This document shows, one piece after another, positions 10,333 to 18,257 of a DNA stretch of 59,027 nucleotides. Origin of the DNA: Butyrivibrio sp. (GTDB lineage: Bacteria > Bacillota > Clostridia > Lachnospirales > Lachnospiraceae); NCBI GenBank assembly GCA_017535785.1, contig JAFXTN010000002.1, positions 1-59,027 on the forward strand, given 5' to 3'. Under the pieces are notes generated by a model. The model worked only from the letters and a program-made list of their open reading frames with translations, made no database searches and was not told where the DNA came from. The translations under genes were made by a program, and so were the position numbers. Position 1 is the stretch's first letter, and each line of letters starts with the position of its first letter.

Positions 10333-10351
10333 TTACGAAAAGTTTTCGTAA
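10333..10351. promoter_or_regulatory. 19-bp palindromic operator candidate
   Basis: TTACGAAAAGTTTTCGTAA is a perfect 9+1+9 palindrome placed where the -35 box of the extended -10 promoter would be. Such a position fits a transcription-factor site. It also borders the terminator of the neighbouring isomerase operon. Confidence 0.5.
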
Positions 10352-10381
10352 AAAAAGTGACCCGCGTTTCCGTGAGTCACT
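10350..10381 (-). terminator. Terminator of the oxidoreductase-isomerase operon
   Basis: On the minus strand the hairpin AGTGACTCACG-loop-CGCGGGTCACT (one mismatch, one wobble) is followed by eight T residues. Confidence 0.85.
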
Positions 10382-10397
10382 ACAAAATTTTATTCAC

Positions 10398-11210
10398 TTA
10401 AAACAAGCCTTTTACATAATCAACGCTTCTAAGGTACTCCTCATCTGTAACGAGATGCTCAATGATATAGGTCATATCCTTATCATATTCAAGGCCCTTT
10501 TCGATGACATGCTTGATGTTGATCTCTCCGTTTCCGGGATAAGTCTCCTTGAAAAAGATAGTATAATCATCCTGCATCTTAACATCCTTGATATGGCAGC
10601 TCTTTATGTATTTACCGAGCTTTTCAAAGCACTCATCTATGAATTCCTCGTTGAAGAAATATCTCTTTGGAGTTGTCATCCAGTTAAAAAGATCCAGATG
10701 CACCGCAAATCTGTCCCTGTCTACGCTCTCCATAAGCTTAAGATACTCATCGGGGCCCGTAGGTACCATCCAAGGCATGGGCTCTATCGTAAAATAAGTA
10801 TTCTTTGGATTAACGGCGTCTATTATCTCTCTTATAGTCTTTACGCCAAGCTCCCAAGTCTCTTTTGAAAAATTGTCCTTGTATGCTCCGTCCCAGCGCT
10901 CACCACGAGATCCCAGGATGTTTACGCAGCAGCGTGCGCCGATCCTGTCTGCAAGCTCAAGCTGACCGATACTGTACTTAATAGCCTCTTTTCTTTTATC
11001 TTCATCAAGGTCCAGTGTATTTCTCCAGATACCGACTTCCGCGATGGTAAGGCCGTTTGCGGCTGCTTCCTTTACATACTCATCTATGAGCTTATCATCG
11101 TCCTTGCATGTAGGTAAAAAATTGATAGCTTCAAGTCCGAGTTCCCTGTGTCTTTTGGCCCACTGCGCAGGGCTGTCATGTTTAAGAGGTGACGACGTTC
11201 CAAGTTTCAT
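10398..11210 (-). CDS. Sugar phosphate isomerase/epimerase (xylose isomerase-like TIM barrel)
   Basis: A 270-residue protein of the xylose-isomerase-like TIM-barrel family (AP endonuclease 2 fold). It has the usual metal-ligand pattern: FTIEPMPW (glutamate) near residue 142, VHLDLFN (His, Asp) near 170, KSCHIKDVK near 200 and YIIEHL near 253. It starts with MKLGTSSP after AAGGAG. It is the second gene after a Gfo/Idh/MocA oxidoreductase, 22 bases downstream, and such pairs commonly oxidise and isomerise unusual sugars or inositol-like compounds. The exact substrate cannot be read from the sequence. Confidence 0.8.
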   Translation of the reverse strand: MKLGTSSPLKHDSPAQWAKRHRELGLEAINFLPTCKDDDKLIDEYVKEAAANGLTIAEVGIWRNTLDLDEDKRKEAIKYSIGQLELADRIGARCCVNILGSRGERWDGAYKDNFSKETWELGVKTIREIIDAVNPKNTYFTIEPMPWMVPTGPDEYLKLMESVDRDRFAVHLDLFNWMTTPKRYFFNEEFIDECFEKLGKYIKSCHIKDVKMQDDYTIFFKETYPGNGEINIKHVIEKGLEYDKDMTYIIEHLVTDEEYLRSVDYVKGLF

Positions 11211-11232
11211 ACCTTTCTCCTTTTTGCTTTGA

Positions 11233-12384
11233 TCATATCTCTCCCATGTTCGTTCCGGGCTTTAACGGCTCGGGTCTTTCACATGTGGTTGTCATTTTGT
11301 AGGTTTCGTTGTTATCTGCTGACTTTATTATGCCTTCAAGCGCTTCAGTCACATGTAAGATGAAGTCTCCGCTTGTTCTTGGGTCCCTTCCCTTTTCTAT
11401 CGCATCTGCAAGATCCAGGACACCTATGCCCCTTGAATAATCTTTTACCCTGGGGAACAGCTCGGGAAGCGTCACAAAGCTTTCGCTTCTCTTAATAGCA
11501 TCCTCGCTCTTATTATAAACCGTGTCAGTAAACTGCTCTTTTCTGTAAATACAGGGACTTCCGCCGCCAAAATTGGGATCGGGATATGTTAAAGTTCCCT
11601 CGCTTCCGTAAATCTCGAACATGGGAAGATTTGATCTGTATATATCAAAGCTTACGTTCAGATTTACGACTGCCCCGCTCTTAAGCCTCATGACCGCGGA
11701 ATAATGCGTATCGGTTTCAGGCACCAGCTCTTTTCCCTCATCGGGACCGACGTAGATATGACGTACCTCATGCCCCTTGCAGCTAAGCGCCGTTATACTG
11801 TCTATCGGTCCAAGAAGCGAAACTATCGCTGATATATAATACGGAGCCATATCGTATATAGGTCCCGCTGTCTTCATATAAAAAGCCCTCGGATTACGGT
11901 GCCAGGTCTCAACACCGAAGGTAGTCATATTGGCTGTGACAAAAAAGGGCTTGCCTATAAGATCATCATCAAGATAATGCCTTACACTCTGCAGTCCCGA
12001 GGAAAGAAAGGTATCGGGAGCACATCCGACATAGAGAGATCTCTCTTTTGCCAGATCCAGAATGCTCCTTGCGTCTTCCAATGTAGCCGCAAACGGTTTC
12101 TCGGAAAAAAGATGCTTACCGGCACTCAATATCTTCTTTGATAACTCGAGATGAAATTGTGGAGGTGTGAGATTGATAATAATATCAATTGAGGGGTCTT
12201 CTAGAATTTCATCAACACTGAGTACGCGCGGTATGCCAAACTCGGAGGAGAGTTTTTGTGCTGCTTCAGTATTTATATCCGCGCACGCATCAATTTCCAG
12301 CTTCTTGTAGAATTCCTTGATGTCTCCGGCATATGTTCTGCTGATTACACCTGTTCCCAAAATTCCAACTTTGCAGTTTTTCAT
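11233..12384 (-). CDS. Gfo/Idh/MocA-family NAD(P)-dependent oxidoreductase
   Basis: A 383-residue sugar or cyclitol dehydrogenase. The N-terminal Rossmann fold has GILGTGVISR (residues 6-15) and the family catalytic loop SEKPFAATL. The C-terminal half is the mixed-sheet substrate domain. The frame is open for 38 more codons, but the ATG at 12382-12384 has AAGGA 8 bases upstream and opens directly into the nucleotide-binding strand, so I use it. It leads the two-gene operon with the isomerase and is divergent from the ECF transporter gene across a 304-base spacer. Its substrate is unknown. Confidence 0.85.
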   Translation of the reverse strand: MKNCKVGILGTGVISRTYAGDIKEFYKKLEIDACADINTEAAQKLSSEFGIPRVLSVDEILEDPSIDIIINLTPPQFHLELSKKILSAGKHLFSEKPFAATLEDARSILDLAKERSLYVGCAPDTFLSSGLQSVRHYLDDDLIGKPFFVTANMTTFGVETWHRNPRAFYMKTAGPIYDMAPYYISAIVSLLGPIDSITALSCKGHEVRHIYVGPDEGKELVPETDTHYSAVMRLKSGAVVNLNVSFDIYRSNLPMFEIYGSEGTLTYPDPNFGGGSPCIYRKEQFTDTVYNKSEDAIKRSESFVTLPELFPRVKDYSRGIGVLDLADAIEKGRDPRTSGDFILHVTEALEGIIKSADNNETYKMTTTCERPEPLKPGTNMGEI

Positions 12385-12688
12385 AAGACGTTCCTTTCTT
12401 CGGGCTGTAGAATATGGAAATGCGTTGATTTCGCATCCCACATTGCTTATTTTAATATCATAAAAAGACATCTCACTACTCATATCTTGCAATCGCACTT
12501 ATCATCTGGTAAACTAACGCACTTTCCGCATTATCACTCGCATAAACTGGTATTAAAAAAATAATCGCAATTGGTTATTATATTGATACCAGATATGTAG
12601 TATATTCTATGCTAGCGTACGAGAATATATAGGCCGCATGTCGCTATGAGCCTATAGCTGCGCAATATCATTATTTGGGAGAATTCAG
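12385..12688. other. Divergent intergenic region
   Basis: This 304-base spacer holds no gene. It contains the nested dyad at 12547-12592, described separately. It also contains a 7-bp stem TATAGGC/GCCTATA (12628-12634 with 12650-12656) in the presumed leader of the ECF gene. Promoter boxes on either strand are poor. I recognise no riboswitch in it. Confidence 0.6.
12547..12592. promoter_or_regulatory. Nested dyad between the divergent operons
   Basis: Outer arms CTGGTAT (12547-12553) and ATACCAG (12586-12592) are perfect. Inner arms AATAA (12560-12564) and TTATT (12575-12579) share roughly the same centre. The position, upstream of both genes, suits a shared operator. No binding protein can be named. 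Confidence 0.45.
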
Positions 12689-13240
12689 ATGACACAGAAT
12701 ACTCAAGCTCTTAATAACAAAAAAGCTTCCGATCACGTAAAGTGGATCACGATAACAGCCCTTTTTATGGCGCTCAACATCATTATGTCAAGCTTTGGAA
12801 TACCGGTCCCCGGAGGCCACTTATACCTCTGCGACCTTATAATATGCACAGCAGCGATACTCCTTGATCCTGTAGCTGCTTTTATCGTAGGCGGTATCGG
12901 ATCGTTCCTCGGAGACTTTCTCTTTTATCCCGCTCCAATGTTTGTATCGCTGGTAACACACGGCCTTCAGGCTCTTGTGATCTCTCTTATAGTCCACTCC
13001 AAGATGATCAAAGGGGAAAAAGAGCATTTTGCAGCATCAGTTGTTGCAACCCTCATCGGTGCGGTTATAATGGTAGTTGGTTATACACTTGGAAAGACCT
13101 ATGTATACAGCACTTTTGAATATGCAATGATAAAGCTCCCTTACGAGATCGCACAGGCACTCCTCGGAGTTGTCGGATCTCTCCTTCTTTGCTATAAGGC
13201 AGGGCTTCTTAAGATATTTAAAAGATTCGATTTTGAATAA
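12689..13240 (+). CDS. ECF-transporter substrate-binding S component
   Basis: A 183-residue hydrophobic protein with about six membrane segments and the short polar N-terminus typical of S components (substrate-capture subunits of energy-coupling-factor vitamin importers). The segments near 20-40, 50-70, 75-95, 110-140 and 150-170 fit the ECF S fold, and VPGGHLYLCDL resembles the loop that lines the ligand site. The energising EcfA/A'/T module is not nearby, so it would rely on the shared genomic one (group II ECF). The ATG has GGGAG 7 bases upstream. A YwlG-family gene follows by 22 bases. The vitamin carried cannot be named; pantothenate or another small cofactor precursor is possible. Confidence 0.8.
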   Translation: MTQNTQALNNKKASDHVKWITITALFMALNIIMSSFGIPVPGGHLYLCDLIICTAAILLDPVAAFIVGGIGSFLGDFLFYPAPMFVSLVTHGLQALVISLIVHSKMIKGEKEHFAASVVATLIGAVIMVVGYTLGKTYVYSTFEYAMIKLPYEIAQALLGVVGSLLLCYKAGLLKIFKRFDFE

Positions 13241-13262
13241 AACAATAAGAAAGGCAAAAGAA

Positions 13263-13826
13263 ATGGATTTTAGCGAAATCACTTCTCAAAGTAAACAAGC
13301 AGTGACCGAGATCCTTGAAGGCGCAAGACTTACAAAAGGAAGCCTCTTTGTAGTAGGCTGCTCATCAAGCGAGATCCTTGGCGATCAGATAGGAACCGCA
13401 ACAAACCTTGATTCTGCCAATGCGGTATTTGACGGAATAGTCCCCGTCCTTAAAGAGAACGGCATATTTATGGCAGCTCAGTGCTGCGAACACCTCAACA
13501 GAGCTCTTGTAGTAGAGAGAGAAGTCATGGAAAAATACGGTTTTGAGCAAGTAAATGCAATACCTCAGCCCAATCATGCAGGCGGAGCCTTTGCAACCGT
13601 ATGCTATCAGAGATTTAACGATCCCGTTCTTGTAGAGTCGATCAACCAAAAGGCTGACGCCGGAATAGATATAGGCGGCACTATGATAGGAATGCACATG
13701 CACCACGTAGTTGTTCCCATGCGCATCTCTCTTAGAAAAATCGGCGCCGCACCTATTATCTGCGCCCGCCACCGTCCCAAATACGTAGGCGGACAGAGAG
13801 CCATCTACGACGAAGGATTGATGTAA
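13263..13826 (+). CDS. ywlG: YwlG/TIGR01440-family protein (DUF436)
   Basis: A 187-residue protein of the conserved Firmicutes YwlG family, whose function is not established. Recognisable family blocks are VVGCSSSEILGD near residue 28, AAQCCEHLNRALVVE near 75, PQPNHAGGAFAT near 102, and the C-terminal DIGGTMIGMHMHHVVVPMR with clustered His residues. The frame is open upstream into the ECF gene, but the ATG at 13263 has an AAAGG ribosome site and gives the usual family length. The 22-base gap indicates an operon with the ECF S component. A hairpin CCCCGC/GCGGGG (13842-13865) and a stronger terminator follow. Confidence 0.85.
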   Translation: MDFSEITSQSKQAVTEILEGARLTKGSLFVVGCSSSEILGDQIGTATNLDSANAVFDGIVPVLKENGIFMAAQCCEHLNRALVVEREVMEKYGFEQVNAIPQPNHAGGAFATVCYQRFNDPVLVESINQKADAGIDIGGTMIGMHMHHVVVPMRISLRKIGAAPIICARHRPKYVGGQRAIYDEGLM

Positions 13827-13902
13827 AGATCATAAAAATAACCCCGCGGTATTTTTTAGGCGGGGCGTCATAAGACAGTGATGTCTAAGAATTTAAGAAT
13901 AG

Positions 13903-13928
13903 AAAGGCGTGGCTAGGGCCACGCCTTT
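13903..13928. terminator. Bidirectional terminator between ywlG and the lipoprotein gene
   Basis: A perfect 11-bp stem AAAGGCGTGGC/GCCACGCCTTT with a 4-base loop has a T run on the plus strand, and T-rich sequence follows on the minus strand. It sits between convergent genes. Confidence 0.85.
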
Positions 13929-13960
13929 TCTTACTATCGCGTGCATATCCCATTTCCGGA

Positions 13961-15880
13961 TTACTTCGCTCTGGTCATTTCCGCATGTCCGTTCAATTCT
14001 TCATAAGATACATTAACTGTGTATATTCCGGCGGCATAACTCCCCAATTCATATTGATTAAAACAGTATGTTATATAATCTTCAAAATAATCGATACTTG
14101 TAGAATCAATATCAGCTTCACCATACGCTGTGTTGTAAGCATCTTCTTCTGACTGCAATTCATAACGATCAGGTTCTTTGCGATAATCTTCTTTTATTTT
14201 TTCTGCAATCAATGCTTTAAATTCGGACTCTGTGCCGGAATAAAAGTTTTTCATGCTTAGTTCTTCACCTGTTGAAAGATCAAACACATAATTATCACTA
14301 TGAGAAAGGCCATGAGGTCCTCCGCCATACCACCAGTATTCCATCCTTATCACAAGAAACCGTGAGTTAACTATATCGACATCTCTTAATGATTCTACCG
14401 ACTCACCACCCAAAGAATTCAGATAAATATCAGTACATTCACCATCATGACCAACACAAGCAAGTTCTTCTTCCGGAAAAGTGTTTATTAAGTCATCCTT
14501 TTTTTCTTTAAGCTTTTCATTGATGAGTGATGCGTGTTTGGAATATTCCTCATTCAATTGAAATAGCTCATAGGAATGATTGAGTATCGTCGCTCCGCAA
14601 GATGGACAACTCATATCTGACTCAAACTTTGTTACCGTGCCATATTTATATGCACCGACAGTTTCAATGGGACAATCAATGTCAACAACTGCAAACTCTT
14701 CTCCATTTTTATCCCAACCATCCAATCTAAACCACTTAAGCTCTGCATCCTTAAGATCGCAGACAAACACTTTACCATTTAAAATCTGACATCGATAGCT
14801 ATTAGTCATCGAAAGCCCTATTTTTTCTTTTAAAGGATATAACTGTTCATCTTCTTCCTTTTTTAGATCAAATACACAAAGATCTCCGCCTGTATATTTA
14901 GAACGTAACAACTTATTATCTTCAATTTGTCTACATATGCTCTCACTATCATCCAAAACAAGCTTAAAGCTGCCTGTATTCAGATCGACAGAATAAATCA
15001 TTGCATTATCAGACTCGCCGGTGCAATAAACTACATCTTTATCATAATAAAGTATGTCTCTCAATCCGTCGGATAAACATTCGATTTTTTCAGTAACTCC
15101 ATCCGGCAGTATTTTAATATATTTAAGATGACCCTCGTCGTATTTTTGGGCTATTACATATCCGGCTTCATCAAATGCTCTTGCCAAAGAAAACCCTGCT
15201 TTTGCCTTGAGCCAAGCGCAATCTGATTCGTTGTATGGCGTTTTTATAATTCGGTATTCATCCGTACAGTTTAATGCCTCAACATGCTCAGCCTCTAACG
15301 GAACAAAAGAAAAATCATCCGAAATGGCAAAAACACTCTCTGTATTTTTCTCATCATTTCTTCCATTAATGCCTATGTACAGTTTGTCATTGTAATAATC
15401 AATGTAATCTATATCACCATTATCAGTAACTTTCACAAATCTGCCATTATCAAGATCAATTGCATATAAGCCAGCTCTATCATCATCAAAGTCACCATAA
15501 AATCTAACATATAATATTTCATTTATATATAAATATTGGGCCTGCAATCCATCCCTTCCGGCTAAACCCAAATTGTTTTTCTCAAGTATATCCTGCACAA
15601 TATCTGATAAGTATCTTTTTTTGTTGCCATTTTCATCTATAAGATACATTGATCCTACAGAATTCTGATTCTCATATGTCTCATAATACAATAAAAACTC
15701 TTTCTGCTTGATATCACCGTCTAATCCAGTATTACCATCTAATTTAGCATCACCACTTAATTCGGTTCCTTCATTCTTTGCAGAATTGTCCTGCCCTTCT
15801 TCAGTCGTTTTTCCGCTACAAGACGATAAACACAAAGTAAAAAAAGCAATTAAAAGTATCAGTAATGTTTTTCTTTTCAA
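13961..15880 (-). CDS. Lipoprotein with propeller-like middle and DUF3298/RsiV-type C-terminus
   Basis: A 639-residue exported lipoprotein of unknown function. The signal peptide ends in a lipobox (LSSC, Cys about residue 20), followed by a charged linker. Residues 45-400 contain repeated strands of the type YAIDLDNGRFVKV and YSVDLNTGSFKLV, which look like a beta-propeller. From about 520 the sequence fits the DUF3298 domain of RsiV/PdaC-like proteins (MEYWWYGGGPHGLSHSDNYVFDLSTGEEL). Between them lies a CPSC pair near residue 430 and a CVGHDGEC near 487 that could hold a metal. It starts with TTG at 15878-15880, supported by AAAGG 8 bases upstream. It stands alone. Its base composition is more AT-rich than the neighbours. 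Confidence 0.75.
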   Translation of the reverse strand: MKRKTLLILLIAFFTLCLSSCSGKTTEEGQDNSAKNEGTELSGDAKLDGNTGLDGDIKQKEFLLYYETYENQNSVGSMYLIDENGNKKRYLSDIVQDILEKNNLGLAGRDGLQAQYLYINEILYVRFYGDFDDDRAGLYAIDLDNGRFVKVTDNGDIDYIDYYNDKLYIGINGRNDEKNTESVFAISDDFSFVPLEAEHVEALNCTDEYRIIKTPYNESDCAWLKAKAGFSLARAFDEAGYVIAQKYDEGHLKYIKILPDGVTEKIECLSDGLRDILYYDKDVVYCTGESDNAMIYSVDLNTGSFKLVLDDSESICRQIEDNKLLRSKYTGGDLCVFDLKKEEDEQLYPLKEKIGLSMTNSYRCQILNGKVFVCDLKDAELKWFRLDGWDKNGEEFAVVDIDCPIETVGAYKYGTVTKFESDMSCPSCGATILNHSYELFQLNEEYSKHASLINEKLKEKKDDLINTFPEEELACVGHDGECTDIYLNSLGGESVESLRDVDIVNSRFLVIRMEYWWYGGGPHGLSHSDNYVFDLSTGEELSMKNFYSGTESEFKALIAEKIKEDYRKEPDRYELQSEEDAYNTAYGEADIDSTSIDYFEDYITYCFNQYELGSYAAGIYTVNVSYEELNGHAEMTRAK

Positions 15881-15934
15881 TTTTTCAACCTTTCTTATGA
15901 TTGTTTTATTTTCCTACTTTAAGGTAAAAATTGT

Positions 15935-15969
15935 GAACAGGGGTCTGTCTACTTGACAGGCCCCTGTTC
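15935..15969 (-). terminator. Terminator of the purO-purH operon
   Basis: A 15-bp stem (15935-15949 with 15955-15969; one G-U pair) and a 5-base loop lie downstream of purH. On the minus strand it is followed by CACAATTTTTA, a delayed T run. Confidence 0.7.
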
Positions 15970-16052
15970 AATCCACCGCGACAGCGCTCATTTTGTGTTA
16001 CTGTCTTATGAACACTGCTTTTTCCCACGGGATTTTATTATGTATTTCTTTA

Positions 16053-17231
16053 TCAGTGGTGGAACAAACGAAGTCCTGTGAATGCCATTACCATATCGTG
16101 GCTGTTTGCTGCCTCGATAACGTTGTCATCACGAACAGATCCGCCGGGCTGAGCGATGTACTTTACGCCGCTCTTAAATGCTCTCTCAACATTGTCTCCG
16201 AAGGGGAAGAATGCGTCTGAACCAAGAGCAACATCAGTGTTCTTATCAAGCCAAGCTCTCTTTTCCTCTTCTGTAAATACTTCGGGCTTCTCCTTGAAGA
16301 TATTCTGCCACTTGCCGTCAGCAAGAACATCCATGTAATCAGCGCCGATGTAGAGATCGATAGCATTGTCTCTGTCGGGTCTCTTGATGGTATCAAGGAA
16401 AGGAAGGTTGAGAACCTGAGGTGCCTGACGAAGGAACCAGTTATCAGCCTTAGAACCAGCAAGTCTTGTGCAGTGGATTCTTGACTGCTGTCCTGCTCCG
16501 ATACCGATAGCCTGTCCGCCCTTAACGTAGCAAACAGAATTTGACTGTGTATATTTAAGTGTGATAAGTGCAATGATAAGGTCGATCTTAGCTGACTCAG
16601 GAAGCTCCTTGTTGTCTGTAACGATGTTTGTGAGCATGTCCTCACCGATCTCGATGAAGTTGTGTCCCTGCTCGAAAGTTACGCCAAATACCTGCTTCTT
16701 CTCGATAGCAGCGGGAACATAGTTCTCATCGATCTCGATAACAGCGTAGTTACCGCCCTTCTTAGCCTTAAGAACAGCAAGGGCCTCATCCGTGTAGCCG
16801 GGAGCGATGATTCCGTCTGAAACCTCCCTCTTTACAAGGTTAGCTGTATCAAGGTCGCAGACATCAGAAAGAGAAATGAAATCTCCGAATGAAGACATTC
16901 TGTCAGCACCACGTGCTCTTGCGTAAGCATTTGCAAGAGGTGAGAGCTCTCCGAGATCCTCTACCCAATAGATCTTTTTCTCAATATCGGAAAGGGGTGT
17001 TCCTACAGCAGCACCTGCGGGTGATACGTGCTTGAAAGATGTAGCTGCGGGAAGTCCTGTAGCTTTCTTAAGCTCTGAAACAAGCTGCCATCCGTTGAGG
17101 GCATCGAGAAGGTTGATGTATCCGGGTCTTCCGTTAAGCACCTTGATGGGAAGATCGCTTCCGTCCTCCATGTATACTCTGGAAGGCTTCTGGTTGGGGT
17201 TACAGCCGTATTTAAGTTCTATTTCGTTCAT
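16053..17231 (-). CDS. purH: Stand-alone AICAR formyltransferase (PurH transformylase domain)
   Basis: Transfers a formyl group from 10-formyl-tetrahydrofolate to AICAR, the ninth step of purine synthesis. The 392 residues match only the transformylase half of bifunctional PurH: ATSFKHVSPAGAA (Lys-His active-site motif, residues about 64-76), YARARGADRMSSFGDF, and the C-terminal DAFFPFGDNVERA and YIAQPGGSVRDDNVI. The N-terminal MGS-like IMP cyclohydrolase domain is absent; the start (MNEIELKYGCNPNQKP) aligns with the beginning of the transformylase domain, so this is not a truncation. The missing activity is supplied by the purO gene 29 bases upstream. The ATG follows TAGGAG. Confidence 0.93.
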   Translation of the reverse strand: MNEIELKYGCNPNQKPSRVYMEDGSDLPIKVLNGRPGYINLLDALNGWQLVSELKKATGLPAATSFKHVSPAGAAVGTPLSDIEKKIYWVEDLGELSPLANAYARARGADRMSSFGDFISLSDVCDLDTANLVKREVSDGIIAPGYTDEALAVLKAKKGGNYAVIEIDENYVPAAIEKKQVFGVTFEQGHNFIEIGEDMLTNIVTDNKELPESAKIDLIIALITLKYTQSNSVCYVKGGQAIGIGAGQQSRIHCTRLAGSKADNWFLRQAPQVLNLPFLDTIKRPDRDNAIDLYIGADYMDVLADGKWQNIFKEKPEVFTEEEKRAWLDKNTDVALGSDAFFPFGDNVERAFKSGVKYIAQPGGSVRDDNVIEAANSHDMVMAFTGLRLFHH

Positions 17232-17260
17232 ACCGTTTTCTCCTATTATCCTACTTGATA

Positions 17261-17968
17261 TTACTTATTCTTGTTGATGATCCTTGACTCGTACTTACCT
17301 GTCTCGATGTCAATGAATCTTGTGAACAATGAAACCTTGTTGTCCTCATTGAGTGCATTCCAAACATTGTTTGTGAATGTATCGATGTCTCCGTCAATAT
17401 CAACGAGTGTAGGCTCACCCTCATAGCTGGGAAGCGGGTTGCCGTCCTTCATATATGTATGGATAAAATAGCCTTCACCTGCCTTGGGATTTTCGTAAGC
17501 AAATGTAAATCTATGACAAGAAGAAGGATCTCCGTTGTTGCTCTTAAGGATTGACATTGCAAAATCGTACTTGCCGTTCTCAACGTTCATGATACCTGAA
17601 ATACGAGGTGTGTAGTTGGGAGCGTCGGGCTCGAACTCTCTTGTGCGAAGAGCCTGCTCAAATGTCTTGCCCTCTTTCATAAGATCGTAAACAGTATCTG
17701 TCTGGTCACCGTTTGTAACTATAGTTGAGTTTCCCAAAACTCTTACGGGAGCGTAGATGATAAGGCTGGGATCTTCCATCTTGGAAGGATCGAAAGCCTG
17801 AGTGCGGATGCCTTCACCGTCTTCTACAAATACTCTGTTTCTAGAGTTTTCACTTCTTCCCATGATGAAGTAAGCACAAGCTGCCTTCTTACCGTCTTTG
17901 GTAAGACCGATAACGATGCCTCTTCCGGGGTAAGTGGTGCGTGAGATTTCTTCCTGTAAATTAACCAT
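17261..17968 (-). CDS. purO: PurO-type IMP cyclohydrolase
   Basis: Closes the ring of FAICAR to give IMP, the last step of purine synthesis. The 235-residue protein resembles the archaeal-type PurO family rather than the PurH cyclohydrolase domain: YPGRGIVIGLT near residue 13, YFIMGRSENSRNRVF near 32, and a C-terminal SLFTRFIDIETG. It replaces the cyclohydrolase half missing from the downstream purH, so the pair carries the two last steps. The ATG follows GGAGG by 6 bases. The 5' leader holds a ZTP riboswitch. Confidence 0.88.
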   Translation of the reverse strand: MVNLQEEISRTTYPGRGIVIGLTKDGKKAACAYFIMGRSENSRNRVFVEDGEGIRTQAFDPSKMEDPSLIIYAPVRVLGNSTIVTNGDQTDTVYDLMKEGKTFEQALRTREFEPDAPNYTPRISGIMNVENGKYDFAMSILKSNNGDPSSCHRFTFAYENPKAGEGYFIHTYMKDGNPLPSYEGEPTLVDIDGDIDTFTNNVWNALNEDNKVSLFTRFIDIETGKYESRIINKNK

Positions 17969-18081
17969 ATCTGTCCTCCATTTAAATGAATCACATGCTT
18001 CGCTAAACTCGAAAAAACCTTGTTAAGTGAACATGTGTGGCTCGCACTAAGCTCGACAATACCTCGCTAAGCGCTCTGCAC

Positions 18082-18196
18082 AAAAAAACCGCCTGAGTAA
18101 CCACTGCTAAAAGCGGTTGCCCAGGCGGTCGACATACATTATTATTCTCCATACTCCCTCGTGGTTACCCACTTATCCGCCAGTTGTATGGACACA
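18082..18196 (-). promoter_or_regulatory. ZTP (pfl) riboswitch with terminator
   Basis: On the minus strand the leader of purO shows the pfl-motif features: P1 arms CCATAC/GTATGG (5' arm at 18186-18191), an internal segment AACTGGCGG then a small hairpin GTGGGTAACCAC followed by GAGGGAG, and the conserved 3' element CCGCCTGGGCA (18118-18128). The 3' element also forms the terminator: CCGCCTG pairs with CAGGCGG and a run of seven T follows (18082-18088). ZTP binding should free the message when 10-formyl-THF is short and AICAR accumulates, which suits a formyl-transfer gene. Confidence 0.93.
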
Positions 18197-18199
18197 TAT

Positions 18200-18228
18200 A
18201 ACATACACTTTTGCTTAAAAAAAATCAA
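18200..18228 (-). promoter_or_regulatory. Promoter of the purO-purH operon
   Basis: Minus strand TTGATT (18223-18228), 17-base spacer, TATGTT (18200-18205). Transcription would start at the 5' edge of the ZTP aptamer, as expected. Confidence 0.65.
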
Positions 18229-18257
18229 GGTAAAAAATAACCAAAGATTTTTTCATA

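Noticed and set aside
12570-12688. preQ1, thiamine or other vitamin riboswitch ahead of the ECF gene
   Set aside because: Only a 7-bp stem is present; none of the conserved aptamer cores can be placed.
17990-18080. Imperfect direct repeat between the ZTP riboswitch and purO
   Set aside because: Two stretches with CTAAxCTCGA and CTTGTTAAG/CTCGCTAAG are alike, but the match is loose and no function or structure follows from it.
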